Assembly (NCBI RefSeq): GCF_026212465.1
Contig: NC_080058.1
Location: 18,841,485-18,905,484, forward strand
Source: Amaranthus tricolor
Taxonomy: Eukaryota > Streptophyta > Magnoliopsida > Caryophyllales > Amaranthaceae
Length of the DNA: 64,000 nucleotides
Reading direction: 5' to 3'
The position numbers and the translations under genes are program-made. The notes under the pieces are model-generated. The model had not been told where the DNA came from. It saw nothing but the letters and a program-made list of their open reading frames with translations, and made no database searches. Positions 1 through 14,423 of the stretch are shown piece after piece (position 1 is the first letter of the stretch; each line of letters opens with the position of its first letter).

Positions 1-19
1 GTTTTATGGTAACCCGTTG

Positions 20-145
20 GGTCAATCCGAACCTACCCGAAACCCAGAGTGATCCGACCTGAAACTGACCTGATCCGAAACTGACCCGACTCGAAAATGA
101 TCCGACCGAAATTGATCCGACCCAAAACCCGACCGACCGACCGTT
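20..145. repeat. Degenerate GACCCGA-type short tandem repeat
   Basis: A run of roughly 16-bp units built on TGATCCGACCCGAAA variants, ending in a GACCGACCGACCG stretch. It is much richer in G+C than the surrounding DNA. Such arrays often sit near the ends of plant DNA transposons, but I see no matching inverted end in this window, so no element is assigned. Confidence 0.5.
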
Positions 146-450
146 TTCCCAGGTCTAATTACAACTGATACGGTGGTTGCCATTTTTGTTTAGTTATTTG
201 GTAAAAGCACGGACTTTATGTTTCTCTCCCCACAGACGGCGCCAAATTGTTTCTGCTAAGAAACTGTCAAATTTTTAAATGAGACTTTAAGAGAAAAGTA
301 CCTTTGAATTAAGACCCGCAGGTTTATGTTTACAAAAGGAACATCGGGCTCTTGGGTTGTTCTTGGTGTAAACTTCCTTCTCTTCCTCTAAGACCCTCTT
401 TCCCTTCTTATTGGAAGAAGAGGGTACATCAACGACTAGGCCCGGAACAA
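146..450. other. Spacer without recognisable gene
   Basis: It contains CCACAGACGGCGCCAAATTG near 230-250, a phrase of a kind common in plant retroelement debris. Nothing else could be assigned. Confidence 0.4.
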
Positions 451-2040
451 CTACCTTGGGCTCCCGGCTTTTATTCCAAGCATTTTCTGCTGGATGGGTA
501 CAGCTTCAAAAATGGTGTCAAAAGACTTGGAGGAAGCTTCCTTGTCCTCGTCTTCAACCATAATCAGATTGTCCGGTGTAGGAGCAGCAGCAGCGGCTTT
601 GGCCTTAGTCTTGGCCTTGCTCTTCTTCCTTGTCTGTTTAGCAGGCTTGGTCCTGCTTGAAAGCTCATCGGGAGGAAGAATCTCCTTTCTCTTTTCGAGC
701 AAAACCCGAGCTTCCTAATGACTCAAGGCCTCAGCAATGAGTCCTATAAGAATAGAAGAAAAGAAATCAAAAGTTTGAAACTGAGATATGGAAAGTAACA
801 TCAAAGTTACTTACTTTGGGGGGCTTTGGTAAAGGAGGTTGTGGATTGGCCGTTCTCAAAGATTTGCCATCAATTCCTTGTAAAGTTTGTGAAGTTCGCT
901 CCTAGCAATCCCTGCAAAAGTGATCAGTTAGAAATCTATCATATATCGGAATTATAAGACGTACCTAAGCACTTACTCTTATCAACCTTCAAACTAATAT
1001 CATAAGTAGACGGTAGCAGTTCGTTTTTGACATCCAACTTCTTGGGAATCCAATTCCTTTATACAAAAACCGGTTTTCGTTCATTTTGGTATATCGAACA
1101 ATTATAGCCTCTTCCTGGGTACAAATGGGGACCACGTTATTAAATTCCTCCAGCTTTGGGTCAATGCCACAGCTCGTCTTGAAATTCCATCCTTGGCTAT
1201 GATATAAGTATCTGAATTTTGTTCACAATCCCTTTTGGCTGTCTGGCAATTCCCCAACAAGCTTAAGAGATCTCCTGTGCGAGAAGGTAATCCAGTCAAC
1301 AGCATGATTTTGGGAGTTACATAATTTCGCCCGAAAAATGTGACGAAAAGCCGTCAAGCTAGGATTCAACCCCATGATTCTACTTATTAAGAAAAAAGCA
1401 TTCAGACAACCCCAAACGTTGGGGTATAACTCTGCAACGGTTATGTTAAAAAACTCCAAAACTTCACGGATGAAAGGATGTAAAGGAAACCTCATGCCTA
1501 AATCAAAGGTCGGTTCATAAACCGCTATACATTTGGGAGGAGGACATCTAACCGTGTTATATAGCCTAGGCTTAATGATATCATATCCGTCGAGCAAGCC
1601 TCACCTCCTTGCCAAACTTCTTCGATCACTTTCTAACAAAATTATAGTGGCAAGATCAATGAAATAATTTAGCGGGCCACCGTCGACAATGTAAAATGGG
1701 TGGGGAGGCTTTTCTGCGCTATTTCGGCGCGGTGGACATTCTTGTTCCGTCATCTTCTCTTTATCTTCATATACCATATCCAAAAGTTTAGGATCAATTC
1801 TTAAGTATCCTGGGGCAAACGCTAAAGAGACTTCCCAAGAGAAAGGAACTTTCTTTTCTAGGGGATAAATGGGCGAAGTATGAGACTTGTCATCGCTCAA
1901 AATCGATTCATAATGCGGAGCCACTTGATAACTGGGGCTATCATCATCCGACTCATCATATTCGACTCTCTTCCTCTTAGAAGTTTTATTATCCGAGTCT
2001 ACATTTAAATTAAATTGGGGAATTACTTTACACAGTTCGT
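451..2040 (-). pseudogene. Transposase_28-like (putative gypsy-type transposon) protein remnant
   Basis: Read on the minus strand, an acidic N-terminal part (KRKRVEYDESDDDSPSYQ near 1975-1925) leads into a frame broken by one in-frame TGA at 1601-1603. It continues with a block containing FPLHPFIREVLEFF and NVWGCLNAFFLISRIMGLNP at about 1520-1370. That block resembles the plant 'putative gypsy type transposon' domain (Pfam Transposase_28), common in transposon-derived ORFs. After about 1223 the frame breaks again. Coding-like text resumes out of frame near 1170-1020 (TQEEAIIVRYTKMNEN). A Lys/Ala-rich stretch at 702-451 (KQTRKKSKAKTKAKAAAAA) may be a downstream exon. It is a decayed transposon ORF, not a host gene. 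The family call rests on motif memory; exon limits are uncertain. Confidence 0.55.
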
Positions 2041-2454
2041 TATGTAAGGGGTCTCCAATTCACAAGTCGATGCATTCAAACAACAAAATTGGGGTATATT
2101 GGATAGATAAAGATCAAAGGCTATAAAAACAAAAATTATTTGAAGATCAACAAGAATAGTTTGAAGATCAATAGAAATTAATTGAAGATTAAACAAAAAT
2201 TCAAGAAATTTATGAGAAAAAGAAAAAATAAGGGCATACCTGGTATGAACTTAACCAAGTATGAAATCTGTCAGAAAATCGCCGACTATCGGAGCTTCTC
2301 TCACTAGATTTCAAGTAGAAATTGCTAGAAAATTTCTCTCACTAGATGATTTTTGAAAGAGTGTTGAAAATAATTGGGTAGGTGAGCATTTATAATGCCA
2401 TAAAGGCTCTGACTTACACTATTCATCTTCATTATGAAACCTAACCATAGTACC
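2041..2454. other. AT-rich spacer between remnant and minisatellite
   Basis: The stretch 2110-2240 is A-rich with repeated GAAGATCAA phrases. No ORF, RNA gene or element ends were recognised. Confidence 0.5.
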
Positions 2455-3290
2455 TATCTCCAAATCAAACCAAATTAAGTCAAATCTTGATAGTGGTCCG
2501 AATCATCAACAAATCGGACCCCCTTATTGGCCCAACGTGAGAGTTGGACTCAAATCAAGCCAAGTCTTGATTATGGTCCAAGAGATCAACAAGTCGAACC
2601 CCCTTATTAGCCAAACTTCAAGGTTGGAGCCAAATCAAGCCAAGTCTTGATAGTGGTCCGAGATATCAACAAGTTGGACCCCCTTATTGGCCCAACATAA
2701 GAGTTGGATTCAAATCAAGCTAAGTCTTGATTATGGTCCGAGAGATCAACAAGTCGGACCCCCTTATTGGCCCAACCTGAGGGTTGGGGCCAAATCAAGC
2801 CTAGTGGTCCGAGACATCAACAAGTCGAACCCCCTTATTACCCCAACAAGAGAGTTGGGGCCAAATCAAGCCAAGTCTTGATAATGGTCTGACACATCAA
2901 CAAGTCGGACCCACTTATTGGCCCAACAAGAAAGTTGGAGCCAAATCAAGTCAAGTCTTGATAGAGGTAAACATCTACAAGTCAGACCCAATTGGCCCTA
3001 CATGAGAGTCGGAGCGAAATCAAGCAAGTCTTCATAGTCGTCTGATACATCAACAAGTCGAACCCCCCTTATTAGCCCAACCTAAGGGATGGGGCCAAAT
3101 CAAGCCAAGTCTTGATAGTGGTCCGAGACATCAACAGGTTTGACCCCCTTATTACCCCAACAAGAGAGTAGGGGCCAAATCAAGCCAATTCTTGATAGTG
3201 ATCCGAGACATCAACAAGTGTGACCCCCTTATTGGCCCAACAAGAGAGTTGGGACCAAATCAAGCAAAGTCTTAAAAGTGGTCTAATGCA
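2455..3290. repeat. 80-bp minisatellite, about 10-11 units
   Basis: The phrase TCTTGA recurs at 2485, 2565, 2645 and 2725, giving an 80-bp period; later units are slightly shortened or lengthened. Each unit reads roughly AAGTCTTGATAGTGGTCCGA, then a CATCAACAAGTCGGACCCCC block, then CTTATTGGCCCAAC, a 6-base linker, GTTGG and CAAATCAAGCC. The CCAAC / GTTGG pair can form a short hairpin in most units. Units diverge visibly, so the array is not very young. There are no unique spacers between repeats. Confidence 0.9.
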
Positions 3291-7134
<3,844 letters not shown>

Positions 7135-7142
7135 GTTCAAAG
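7135..7142. repeat. Left 8-bp target-site duplication of hAT copy 1
   Basis: GTTCAAAG, identical to 10801-10808 on the other side of the element. Confidence 0.92.
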
Positions 7143-7149
7143 TAGGCAT

Positions 7150-7310
7150 GGCCACGGTCCGGGTTGGGTCGGTTCCGGTTCCACCCGGTTCCGGTTCCAT
7201 TTGGAACCTGTTGCGACCGGTTTCGGTTCCGGGCGGTTCCAAACGGTTCCTTGGCGGTTCATGAGGCGGTTCCAACTCACGGGACGGGCGGGTCGGACCA
7301 TCGGTTCCAT
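7150..7310. repeat. Left subterminal CGGTTCC repeat cluster of hAT copy 1
   Basis: Many GGTTCCGG and CGGTTCC motifs in a strongly GC-rich block inside an AT-rich element. In hAT elements such subterminal clusters are transposase-binding sites; here that role is inferred. Confidence 0.75.
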
Positions 7311-7683
7311 TTTTATTTTTTCTTTAAATATTTATATAATAAAAAAATACTATAATATTGCGGACGTACCTTTGATGATTACTTGATTATTAGCGAAATT
7401 CATTGCTTGTCAAGTTGTCATCGTTATTAAAATATTTACTAAAAAGAATGAAAAACATAAATTAATAAGAAACGAATCAATGATAATGTCGATAAAGATG
7501 ATTAATAAAAAAAGAGGGAGAAAATGGACTTGAACCTAGTACCCAAAGGAATACTAAGCTGCCTACGTATCTCGAAGGAATCAAAGCCCACGTAGTTCTT
7601 TGTCATACCTTTTATTTATAGTTGTTGAATGTTGATTTATCGTTGTCCGATTGATCCTATTCGTCTTCGTCATCATCATCTGG

Positions 7684-10267
7684 TTAGTTAGATGCTTCCG
7701 TTGACTCTCCTCCTGACGATGATGCAGATGTATCCATCATCATCCATGGATCATCATCGTCGTCTTGATCATCATCATTCATTAGTCCTTGTGTTCGAAT
7801 CTCCGCTTGATCCCAATCTTTCTTACAAACACATTTTTGAATACTATATGGAGCAAGACGAGATCTCTTTTCGTCTAAAACTCTTCTACCTGCACTAAAA
7901 GCAGACTCCGACGCAATTGTTGACGCATGAATTGCAAGGATATCCTTTGCAATTCTCGATAAAATGGGAAGTTTTACAGATTTTTCTTTCCACCACTCTA
8001 AAATATTATAGCTACCTTGGTCAATTTCAAAGTGGTGTTTAAGATAACTATCTAATTCTAAATATAAGGTGGAGGGTGAAGAAGAAGATGATCCTACAAA
8101 ACTATCATCTTGACTCATTATATTAGCTATTACCGAATTATAATAAAAGGGACGTGCCGAAACGCTAGCACGCCTAGACGTATCGCGTTTTGGGTTATAT
8201 ACACTAGCGTAATAATAATATAGTTATGCTAAAAGTTTTTTGCATGTTCCAACATAATTATGTACATCAGTAGGCGGGCGATCTAACGATTGGTAGTAAA
8301 ATCCTATTACTTTAGTAAGGACTTCAGTTTTAAAACATGGGTCTAAAATGGTTGCCATTCCATAAATATAAGGAAAATCGGAAAAATGTGTCTTCCATTT
8401 TTCCATCATATCTGCAAGAATCGGCTTCAAATATGGGTTAGTATCATCATGCGTATGTTTAAAGAGATGATAAAAAATAGTAATACACTCACTTATTACT
8501 AAGTGAACGTTCGGTTCATAAACATATGAAAAAATCTTAGTTGCGTGGTCATACGCTTCTAATATTTTATGTACACCTATAGCTAATTCCCAAGTGTCAT
8601 CAACTATATAGCTATTTGTACACTCACTATACAGTTGTGTTATAACTGGACGATAAGCAATCGCCTTTCTTAATAAATCGTTGGTTGAGCCCCAACGTGT
8701 AGGAGTATCTAATGACCAATACACTTTTTTAGTTGATATTGGTCACATAATTGTTTATATCGTCTCTTTATCTTTCCAATCCTAAGCCACTTCACTATAT
8801 CTCTAATTGGACCTAATAGATCGCTTAATTGTTTTATACCTGCTTGGCAAGATAAGTTAACTATATGCGCACAACAACGTATGTGTAATATGCTACCCCC
8901 AAGGATAAAACTAAATGCAGGTTTGTTAAACAAAAGTTCTATACATTTAATGTTAGCGGTTGCATTATTAGTAGACTAACATAATATCTTATCTAATAAG
9001 TTCCATTCTCTACATATCTCTACTAATCTATATTTTATGTTTTCACCGGTATGTCTTTCTGGCATTGTCTCAAAAGCAATTATTCTTTTTTGAATAATCC
9101 AATTTTGATCTATCCAATGTACTGTTACACACATATAAGATTCTAAATGTGGGGGAGCAGACCAAATGTCAGTTGTTATGCTAATTCTACCATTAAAAGA
9201 TTTAAACATTTCAACTAATTCATAGCGCATTGATTCATATAATTTAATTGTGCGTGTTTTAAGAGTGCTCCTAGGGATTGCTCTATGTTGTGGTTGCAAA
9301 GTTTTTCTAGTGAAACGCTCGTGTGCCCTACTTTCAACGTGGTTAAAAGGCAATTCATCACAAATTACATACTTAGAAAATTCATCAATCATATCATTAC
9401 GATTATATTTAAAAGGCATACCTGTGCTGGGAATGTCCTACTGTCGGCTTCCACTTGTGGTCCCGCTGCCGCTTGCTGCATGAGTTTCTTTTGTGATTCC
9501 ATGCTTCTTTGCCAAATGTTTGTTAAAAGATCCCGTACCACCACCTTACACGTATTCACGAAACATAATAAATAAATTTTTATAAAATATGAATATATAA
9601 TGTATGTATAAAAAACTTAAAAAGTATTTACCTCTGGCGAAACTGTATGCAACTAAGGGCTTTACTCCTTGACTTTCACAAATTTGACAAGTGCATAAGA
9701 AAACATCTGGATTGTCGGTTGGTTCTTTTGTAAAATACGACCACACATGTGAAACAGCTCTACCACCAGGAGGTGGCATTGCCGGAAAAGGTTGTCTTAC
9801 TGGTTCATCTTCATCTAAATAAATAATTTAAAATTATAAAACTATAATTAAATAAATAAATAATTTAAAATTTAATTAATTTGAAGAATAAAATTATAAA
9901 ACTAACCGATAGTTTGGAAATTGACTCGTTTACCACGAGCTTGTCTTTGTTGTTGTTCTTGTAGTTGTTCTTCATGTGATCTTGTTGATGACTGTCGAGA
10001 TACATGTATCCCAACAGGGGTCGTTGGTTACTCTTCTTGTTCTTCTTCTTCATCAATTTGTATTTCTCTTTCCACTTCTTCTGCATAATTATGTAATTCT
10101 GGGTCGTACCCTTCTGGATAATTTGGTTCATAATTATAATTACTAATCGAAGGTGTTGTTGATACCGACGGAGTAGAAGTGGCCTTTCTTTTGGAGGAGC
10201 TGGAACCTCCCAATGATTTTGCCACTTTAGTAACTTTTTTTGAGGCTTGTTTCAAAAATGAAGACAT
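7684..10267 (-). pseudogene. hAT transposase, BED-finger type, broken (copy 1)
   Basis: N-terminal exon at 10267-9908 begins MSSFLKQASKKVTKVAK and is Ser/Lys then Glu rich. A second exon (about 9813-9633) carries the BED Cys pair (CTCQIC). The matching HLAKKH half lies after an intron, near 9510. The catalytic core follows with TTDIWSAPPH at about 9150, then the second catalytic region near 8960. The C-terminal dimerisation block (LEWWKEKS, then ASESAFSAGRRVLDEKRSRL) lies at 8020-7850, with an Asp-rich tail to 7684. Breaks: TAG near 9440, TAG at 8976-8978, an Asp-to-Asn change in the second catalytic region (STNNATAN), a 1-base deletion near 8731 and TAA near 8228. It cannot make a full transposase, although its termini look usable in trans. 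Confidence 0.9.
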
Positions 10268-10524
10268 GATTGATAATATTGTAATAATAATAGAATTAAG
10301 AAATAAATAAATAATTAATAGACTAATTATGTAATTAACTAAATTAAGAAATAATTAAAAGACTAATTATGTAATTAAGAGAATAATTGCGTAATTAAAG
10401 AATTAAGTAGAGAGAGTAAGTAGAGAGAGTAGGAGAAGAGATGAGTTGTGAATGAAAAGGATTGAAAGTGGTGGGTTTTTATAGAAAAATCCCAACGGCT
10501 AGAAACGGCTAGTTTCCAACGGCT
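10268..10524. promoter_or_regulatory. Upstream region of hAT copy 1 transposase
   Basis: AT-rich leader between the transposase start and the GC-rich right subterminal cluster. It contains repeated TAATTATGTAATTAA phrases and a GTAGAGAGAGTA duplication. The promoter role is inferred from position only. The same segment is conserved in copy 2 (44809-45050). Confidence 0.4.
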
Positions 10525-10790
10525 CTTTTCACGGTTCCATGGAACCGGTGGGCCGGTTCACCCGGACCGGTCCTGGTTCCGGTTCCATGGAACCGTTGGA
10601 CCGGTTCCGTTTCCAACCCGCGGTTCTTAGGTCCGGTTCATGCAGTTTTTTTCCAGCGGTTTCACGGTTCCTGCAACTTTTTTCCGGCGGTTTCACGGTT
10701 CTGCGCTTCGGGGCGGTTCGGAACCTGTCGCAAACGGTTCCGGTTCCAAGCGGTTCGGAACCGGTTCGGTTCCGGGTAACCCACCTCGTG
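10525..10790. repeat. Right subterminal CGGTTCC/GGAACCG repeat cluster of hAT copy 1
   Basis: GGTTCCATGGAACC palindromes and many CGGTTCC motifs in a GC-rich block next to the right terminal repeat. This side is longer than the left cluster. The low-complexity ORFs crossing it are not genes. Confidence 0.75.
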
Positions 10791-10800
10791 GCCATCACTA

Positions 10801-10808
10801 GTTCAAAG
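10801..10808. repeat. Right 8-bp target-site duplication of hAT copy 1
   Basis: GTTCAAAG, identical to 7135-7142. Confidence 0.92.
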
Positions 10809-11881
10809 CATGAAAGTCAATTTGAAAAAGGGTCTCAAATGCTCATGAGTTTTATTGCTCTACGTAGCTGCGTAGTAACATCTGTAAAGTGAAGCACTAA
10901 GATAGATTCTCCTAATTCAACAATACCCATATAAAGGCATTGCAAGAACATTAAGAAAATATAATAAAGCTGATCATGATCAAAAGTATGCAATCATTTT
11001 CTTTTTTTTTTTTAATTTTCCTCACATTTGGGGTAGGTTTTACATGAGAAATTGGTTTTGTCTGTTTAATAAGACGACAAGTTATTGGATAATGAGATTC
11101 TAACTCAATAATTTATACAAAAAGTTAACTAGAAACTAATTAAAAATGTAACTACTCAGTAGTGGAATAATATTTGTTTAGTCTATGAAACGAGAATGTC
11201 CTAATAACATTTAAAATACCTGAAGTGGAGGCGTTATCGAGGTCAACAGTCAACGAATTGAAAGTGTAAAGTCAACAGTCCACAAATGTAACCTAAAGTC
11301 CTGCAACACAACACGTTAGCCTTGCCCGAAGACGATCTCTCGGACAACCCCTCCGACGCTCAAGTCAGATAGATGATGAGATCAATGAATAAATGATATG
11401 AACTTAAATGCAAGGTGGTATGTATTGAGATATTAGTTGATTGTATTCAGATGTGTTGATAATGAGTATGGATTTGGGCAGAGTTTTGTTATGGATTAAT
11501 GAGCATGGACTGCAAATGATGCTGACAACCTTTATTTATAAGGATAAAAAGGAAGTTATCTCCGAAGAAAGGAAGACATAAAGGATGTGATGGAGGGTAG
11601 TGGTAGGTTATCGTGAGTAGTGTGAATAATAAGCGGTTATTTTAGGATCAGGGAAATTACTTACTTGATAACCAAGCAAAACAGTTGAAAGGTTCATACA
11701 AGCCTCTTGACTAAGAGTCAAGGTCAATATAAAGCCAAAGGGTATAATGGTAAAATTATAATTAACAAACAATTAATTAAATAAATTTAAATGTTACCAT
11801 ATCAATATTATATGTTGCCGAATTTTTTTTTACTTTATGCAATATTTTTTTACCATAAATACATAATAGATGTGGATATTA
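10809..11881. other. Spacer with a short GC-richer island
   Basis: No ORF of note. Around 11280-11370 is an island with GCCCGAAGACGATCTCTCGG followed by CCTCCGACGCTCAAGTCAG. That wording is recurrent in plant intergenic repeats, but I cannot assign its family. Confidence 0.4.
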
Positions 11882-12179
11882 CTCACTCCGATTTAAGCAA
11901 ATGTCCTATTTTCCTTTTCGGCATTTTCAATTTAATTGTCTCATTATCATTTTAATTAATGATTTTTGATACATGTGGATACCTTTTTATTAGTCTCTCC
12001 TTAAATTTATGTGTACACTCCTTTTTGTGGTGGTACTTTCCTTAATTTATGCGTGTGAAAACTTTTTTATTGTAGTCTTAACCTAATTTGTTGAAGTAGA
12101 CACATTTTATTATGGTTCATTTCTTATCTTAATATTTGTGAAAATTTCAAATAGGACATTTGCTTTAAAATGGAGGGAG
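11882..12179. mobile_element. Stowaway-like MITE (298 bp)
   Basis: The left end, CTCACTCCGATTTAAGCAAA continuing TGTCCTATTTT, is matched in inverse by the right end (GGACATTTGCTTTAAAATGG then AGGGAG). The terminal repeat is about 30 bp with a few mismatches. The CTCCCTCC terminal motif is the Stowaway (Tc1/mariner) signature. The left flank is TA; the right flank is CA, a probable mutated target dinucleotide. It has no coding capacity. Confidence 0.8.
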
Positions 12180-12334
12180 CATTTATTTTTGGTCTTTTTA
12201 AAATTAAAACAGAAAAATGATTTTGAGTCTTTTGAAAACCGCAGCAATAAGTCCATCACTTGATGTTGCAGTTTTCCTAAAACATCATAAAATACCTCAT
12301 TCAAATTTTTTAGAGTAATAATAATACTAAAAGA

Positions 12335-12379
<45 letters not shown>

Positions 12380-12389
12380 GTTATTATTA
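12335..12389. repeat. (ATT)n microsatellite, first tract
   Basis: About 18 trinucleotide units with one GTT interruption near the 3' end. Confidence 0.95.
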
Positions 12390-12468
12390 ATATATTTTAA
12401 CGTAATAATTACAGCAATCTATCATAGTAATTGGCGACTCGTCACAACAATTCAACCATCATCAAAAA

Positions 12469-12469
<1 letters not shown>

Positions 12470-12529
<60 letters not shown>
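12470..12529. repeat. (ATT)n microsatellite, second tract
   Basis: About 20 uninterrupted trinucleotide units, 80 bp downstream of the first tract. Confidence 0.95.
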
Positions 12530-12531
<2 letters not shown>

Positions 12532-13612
12532 ATATAATAACTAAATTATATATATTACAATATAATTTACAAAATGAAATTACATTACAATTTATTATAC
12601 AAACTATATAGATATGATCAAACAAAATACAAAATAGTTACCACATATAAATATTTGCATGTACCGTGCTAGCTTCTCTCTTTTCCTTGTGGATTTTGCC
12701 AATGGTTAAAGAAGGCTCATCTAGCTTTGCGGTTAAAACCTAAGTACAAAAGCATAAATTAGATTTTCATAATTAGATTACATACCATATATAACATAAA
12801 AAAAAATTATATATACCTTTTAACCATCATCATCCTTGATTTCTGTGATAGATGAGAATATATTGTACATAAATTTTATCATGTAATTGCCACAATAAAT
12901 TATACTATTTTCCTGTTGTATGCACTACATAGGAAGTAAATGAAAATCACTTGATATGCCCTTTTGAAGCATAAAAGCCCTTTAAACGTCACTAATGATT
13001 TACCTTCAAATCTACTTAATTTTGTTCAAACTTCACCATTTCAAAACTATGCTCCTCATTTATGTTGCATGCCATGTTCATGTCAGTTATTTGCTAAAAG
13101 CCCTTAAAACATCAATTATGATGTAATTTCACACTTATTCTTGTTTTTTTGAAGTGCAATAACCATCTCAAAACTATATTAGATATTAATTAATATTGCA
13201 TGTCATGTTTTAGTTTAAAAAACTCTAGTTTGAGCAAGTTTTTTCAAGTTAATGGCATAAAAAACATTAAAACTTCAACTTATGATGTAATTTCACAGTA
13301 TTTGAATTTTTTCAAGCGTAATCATTTCAAAAATCCCTAACAACTTGTTGTACACTAGAAAATTATCATTGACAGTGCATAAAAGTATTGCAAGTAATGT
13401 GAAAACCTCATTAGCATGTGCATGGAGTCTTTCAATCATCAACGAGAGTTATAAGATATATCATATATCCATGTCATTAACAAAATGTTTAGGACCCGAG
13501 ATCAGAAGCAAAAGGATAATATACTTACGTTTTATGTACAACTAAGGAAGTAAATTGTAGATAATTATGAGTATCGGACATGTACTATGTTAAGAACTAA
13601 GAGTAAAAAATG
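12530..13612. other. AT-rich spacer
   Basis: Apart from the possible small exon-like patch at about 12665-12740 noted in the neighbouring entry, nothing recognisable. Confidence 0.4.
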
Positions 13613-14012
13613 GATTCATTCCATCACAATCCGAGCTTCAAGTTATGATCTTTAACCTTAAATTTCTCATGCAACCTATCAATAGACTTCTGTCTGGGAG
13701 AATCAGTTGAATGTATAAGAAAATGACCTTTCTTCACCCTTGTCAAGGGGCCCTTCAGCATCTTGAACCCTATTATGCTCGTAACATGATCTCCTCAAAT
13801 AGCAAAACCCAAACATGATATTGAGGCCTCAATGTATGGATAAATATATGCTCTCCAAGGATGTAAACACTGTCGACCTTTGATAAAATTATCACTTGAG
13901 ACATGGGCGATAGAAAATCAACTTCCCTAGTCCTAGCACTCCAAGAAAAATCATTTTTAAAAACGACTATATTTTTCTCGTTACAAAAAATCAAAGTTGT
14001 TGCAAAATTCAT
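13613..14012 (-). pseudogene. Unrecognised coding-like remnant
   Basis: I do not recognise this protein. Minus-strand translation from 14012 gives a frame with VVFKNDFSWSARTREVDF and SVYILGEHIFIHTLRPQ. After a frameshift it gives GFKMLKGPLTRVKKGHFL and SPRQKSIDRLHEKFKVKD, then a stop. The amino-acid mix is protein-like rather than the Lys/Asn/Ile/Phe noise usual in this AT-rich DNA. A further coding-like stretch on the same strand at about 12740-12665 (LDEPSLTIGKIHKEKREAS) is bounded by plausible AG and GT splice signals. This could be a captured or decayed host gene fragment; confidence is low. Confidence 0.3.
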
Positions 14013-14423
14013 TTGTTTCCATAAATAAAAATTAACTTTTCACCCCTGTAAAACTGTATTGCGTTACACCATATCATGGGCAACAACTATTTAAGTTGTT
14101 AAAACTGAATCAATAATTCTTAATAGCATAAGTCGTTGCAAAAAATGATGATTGTTTGTTTTTTGGTTTTTATTGTCTAACTTTTTGGCTGTGTTGGATA
14201 TGCTGAATCATGGGGCTTGTTTAGTTGTTAGTGACTTGGTGGTGAAATTTAGAGGGATTGTTTTTTGGTTATTTTGTGGGTTTAGTTATAAAAGTGGTTG
14301 CAGTTGCGGTGATAACTATGGTAGGGGATAGATGGTGGTTAGAGTGGTGGCGGGAATAGAGCTATCGGTTATGTAACTTGTTCTTAAAATGACAATGTAT
14401 TGAGTGGTAATGATGTAGGTACT
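14013..14423. other. Spacer before the copia 5' LTR
   Basis: G/T-rich on the plus strand (GGTGGTTAGAGTGGTGGCGG near 14330). No feature recognised. Confidence 0.4.

Larger units (their letters stand above)
7143..10800 (-). mobile_element. hAT transposon copy 1 (defective, 3658 bp)
   Basis: Starts TAGGCATGGCCACGG and ends with the imperfect inverse (CCTCGTGGCCATCACTA). It is flanked by a perfect 8-bp direct repeat, GTTCAAAG, at 7135-7142 and 10801-10808; 8 bp is the hAT target-duplication length. Both ends carry GC-rich subterminal clusters of CGGTTCC/GGAACCG motifs (about 7150-7310 and 10525-10790), as expected for transposase-binding regions. The interior encodes a minus-strand BED-finger/hAT transposase that is broken. 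It is a close relative of the element at 41714-58265, sharing the order of all segments. Confidence 0.95.

Noticed and set aside
352..718. Plus-strand frames of 102 and 74 codons
   Set aside because: They are antisense to the Lys/Ala-rich minus-strand segment of the Transposase_28-like remnant.
2455..3290. CRISPR-like look of a regularly spaced repeat
   Set aside because: The 80-bp units are contiguous with no unique spacers and no cas genes, and the context is a plant genome.
10529..10892. GC-rich frames on both strands near the hAT right end (also 7039-7355, 41735-41974 and 58038-58226)
   Set aside because: They are Arg/Gly/Pro/Thr low-complexity translations of the CGGTTCC subterminal repeats.
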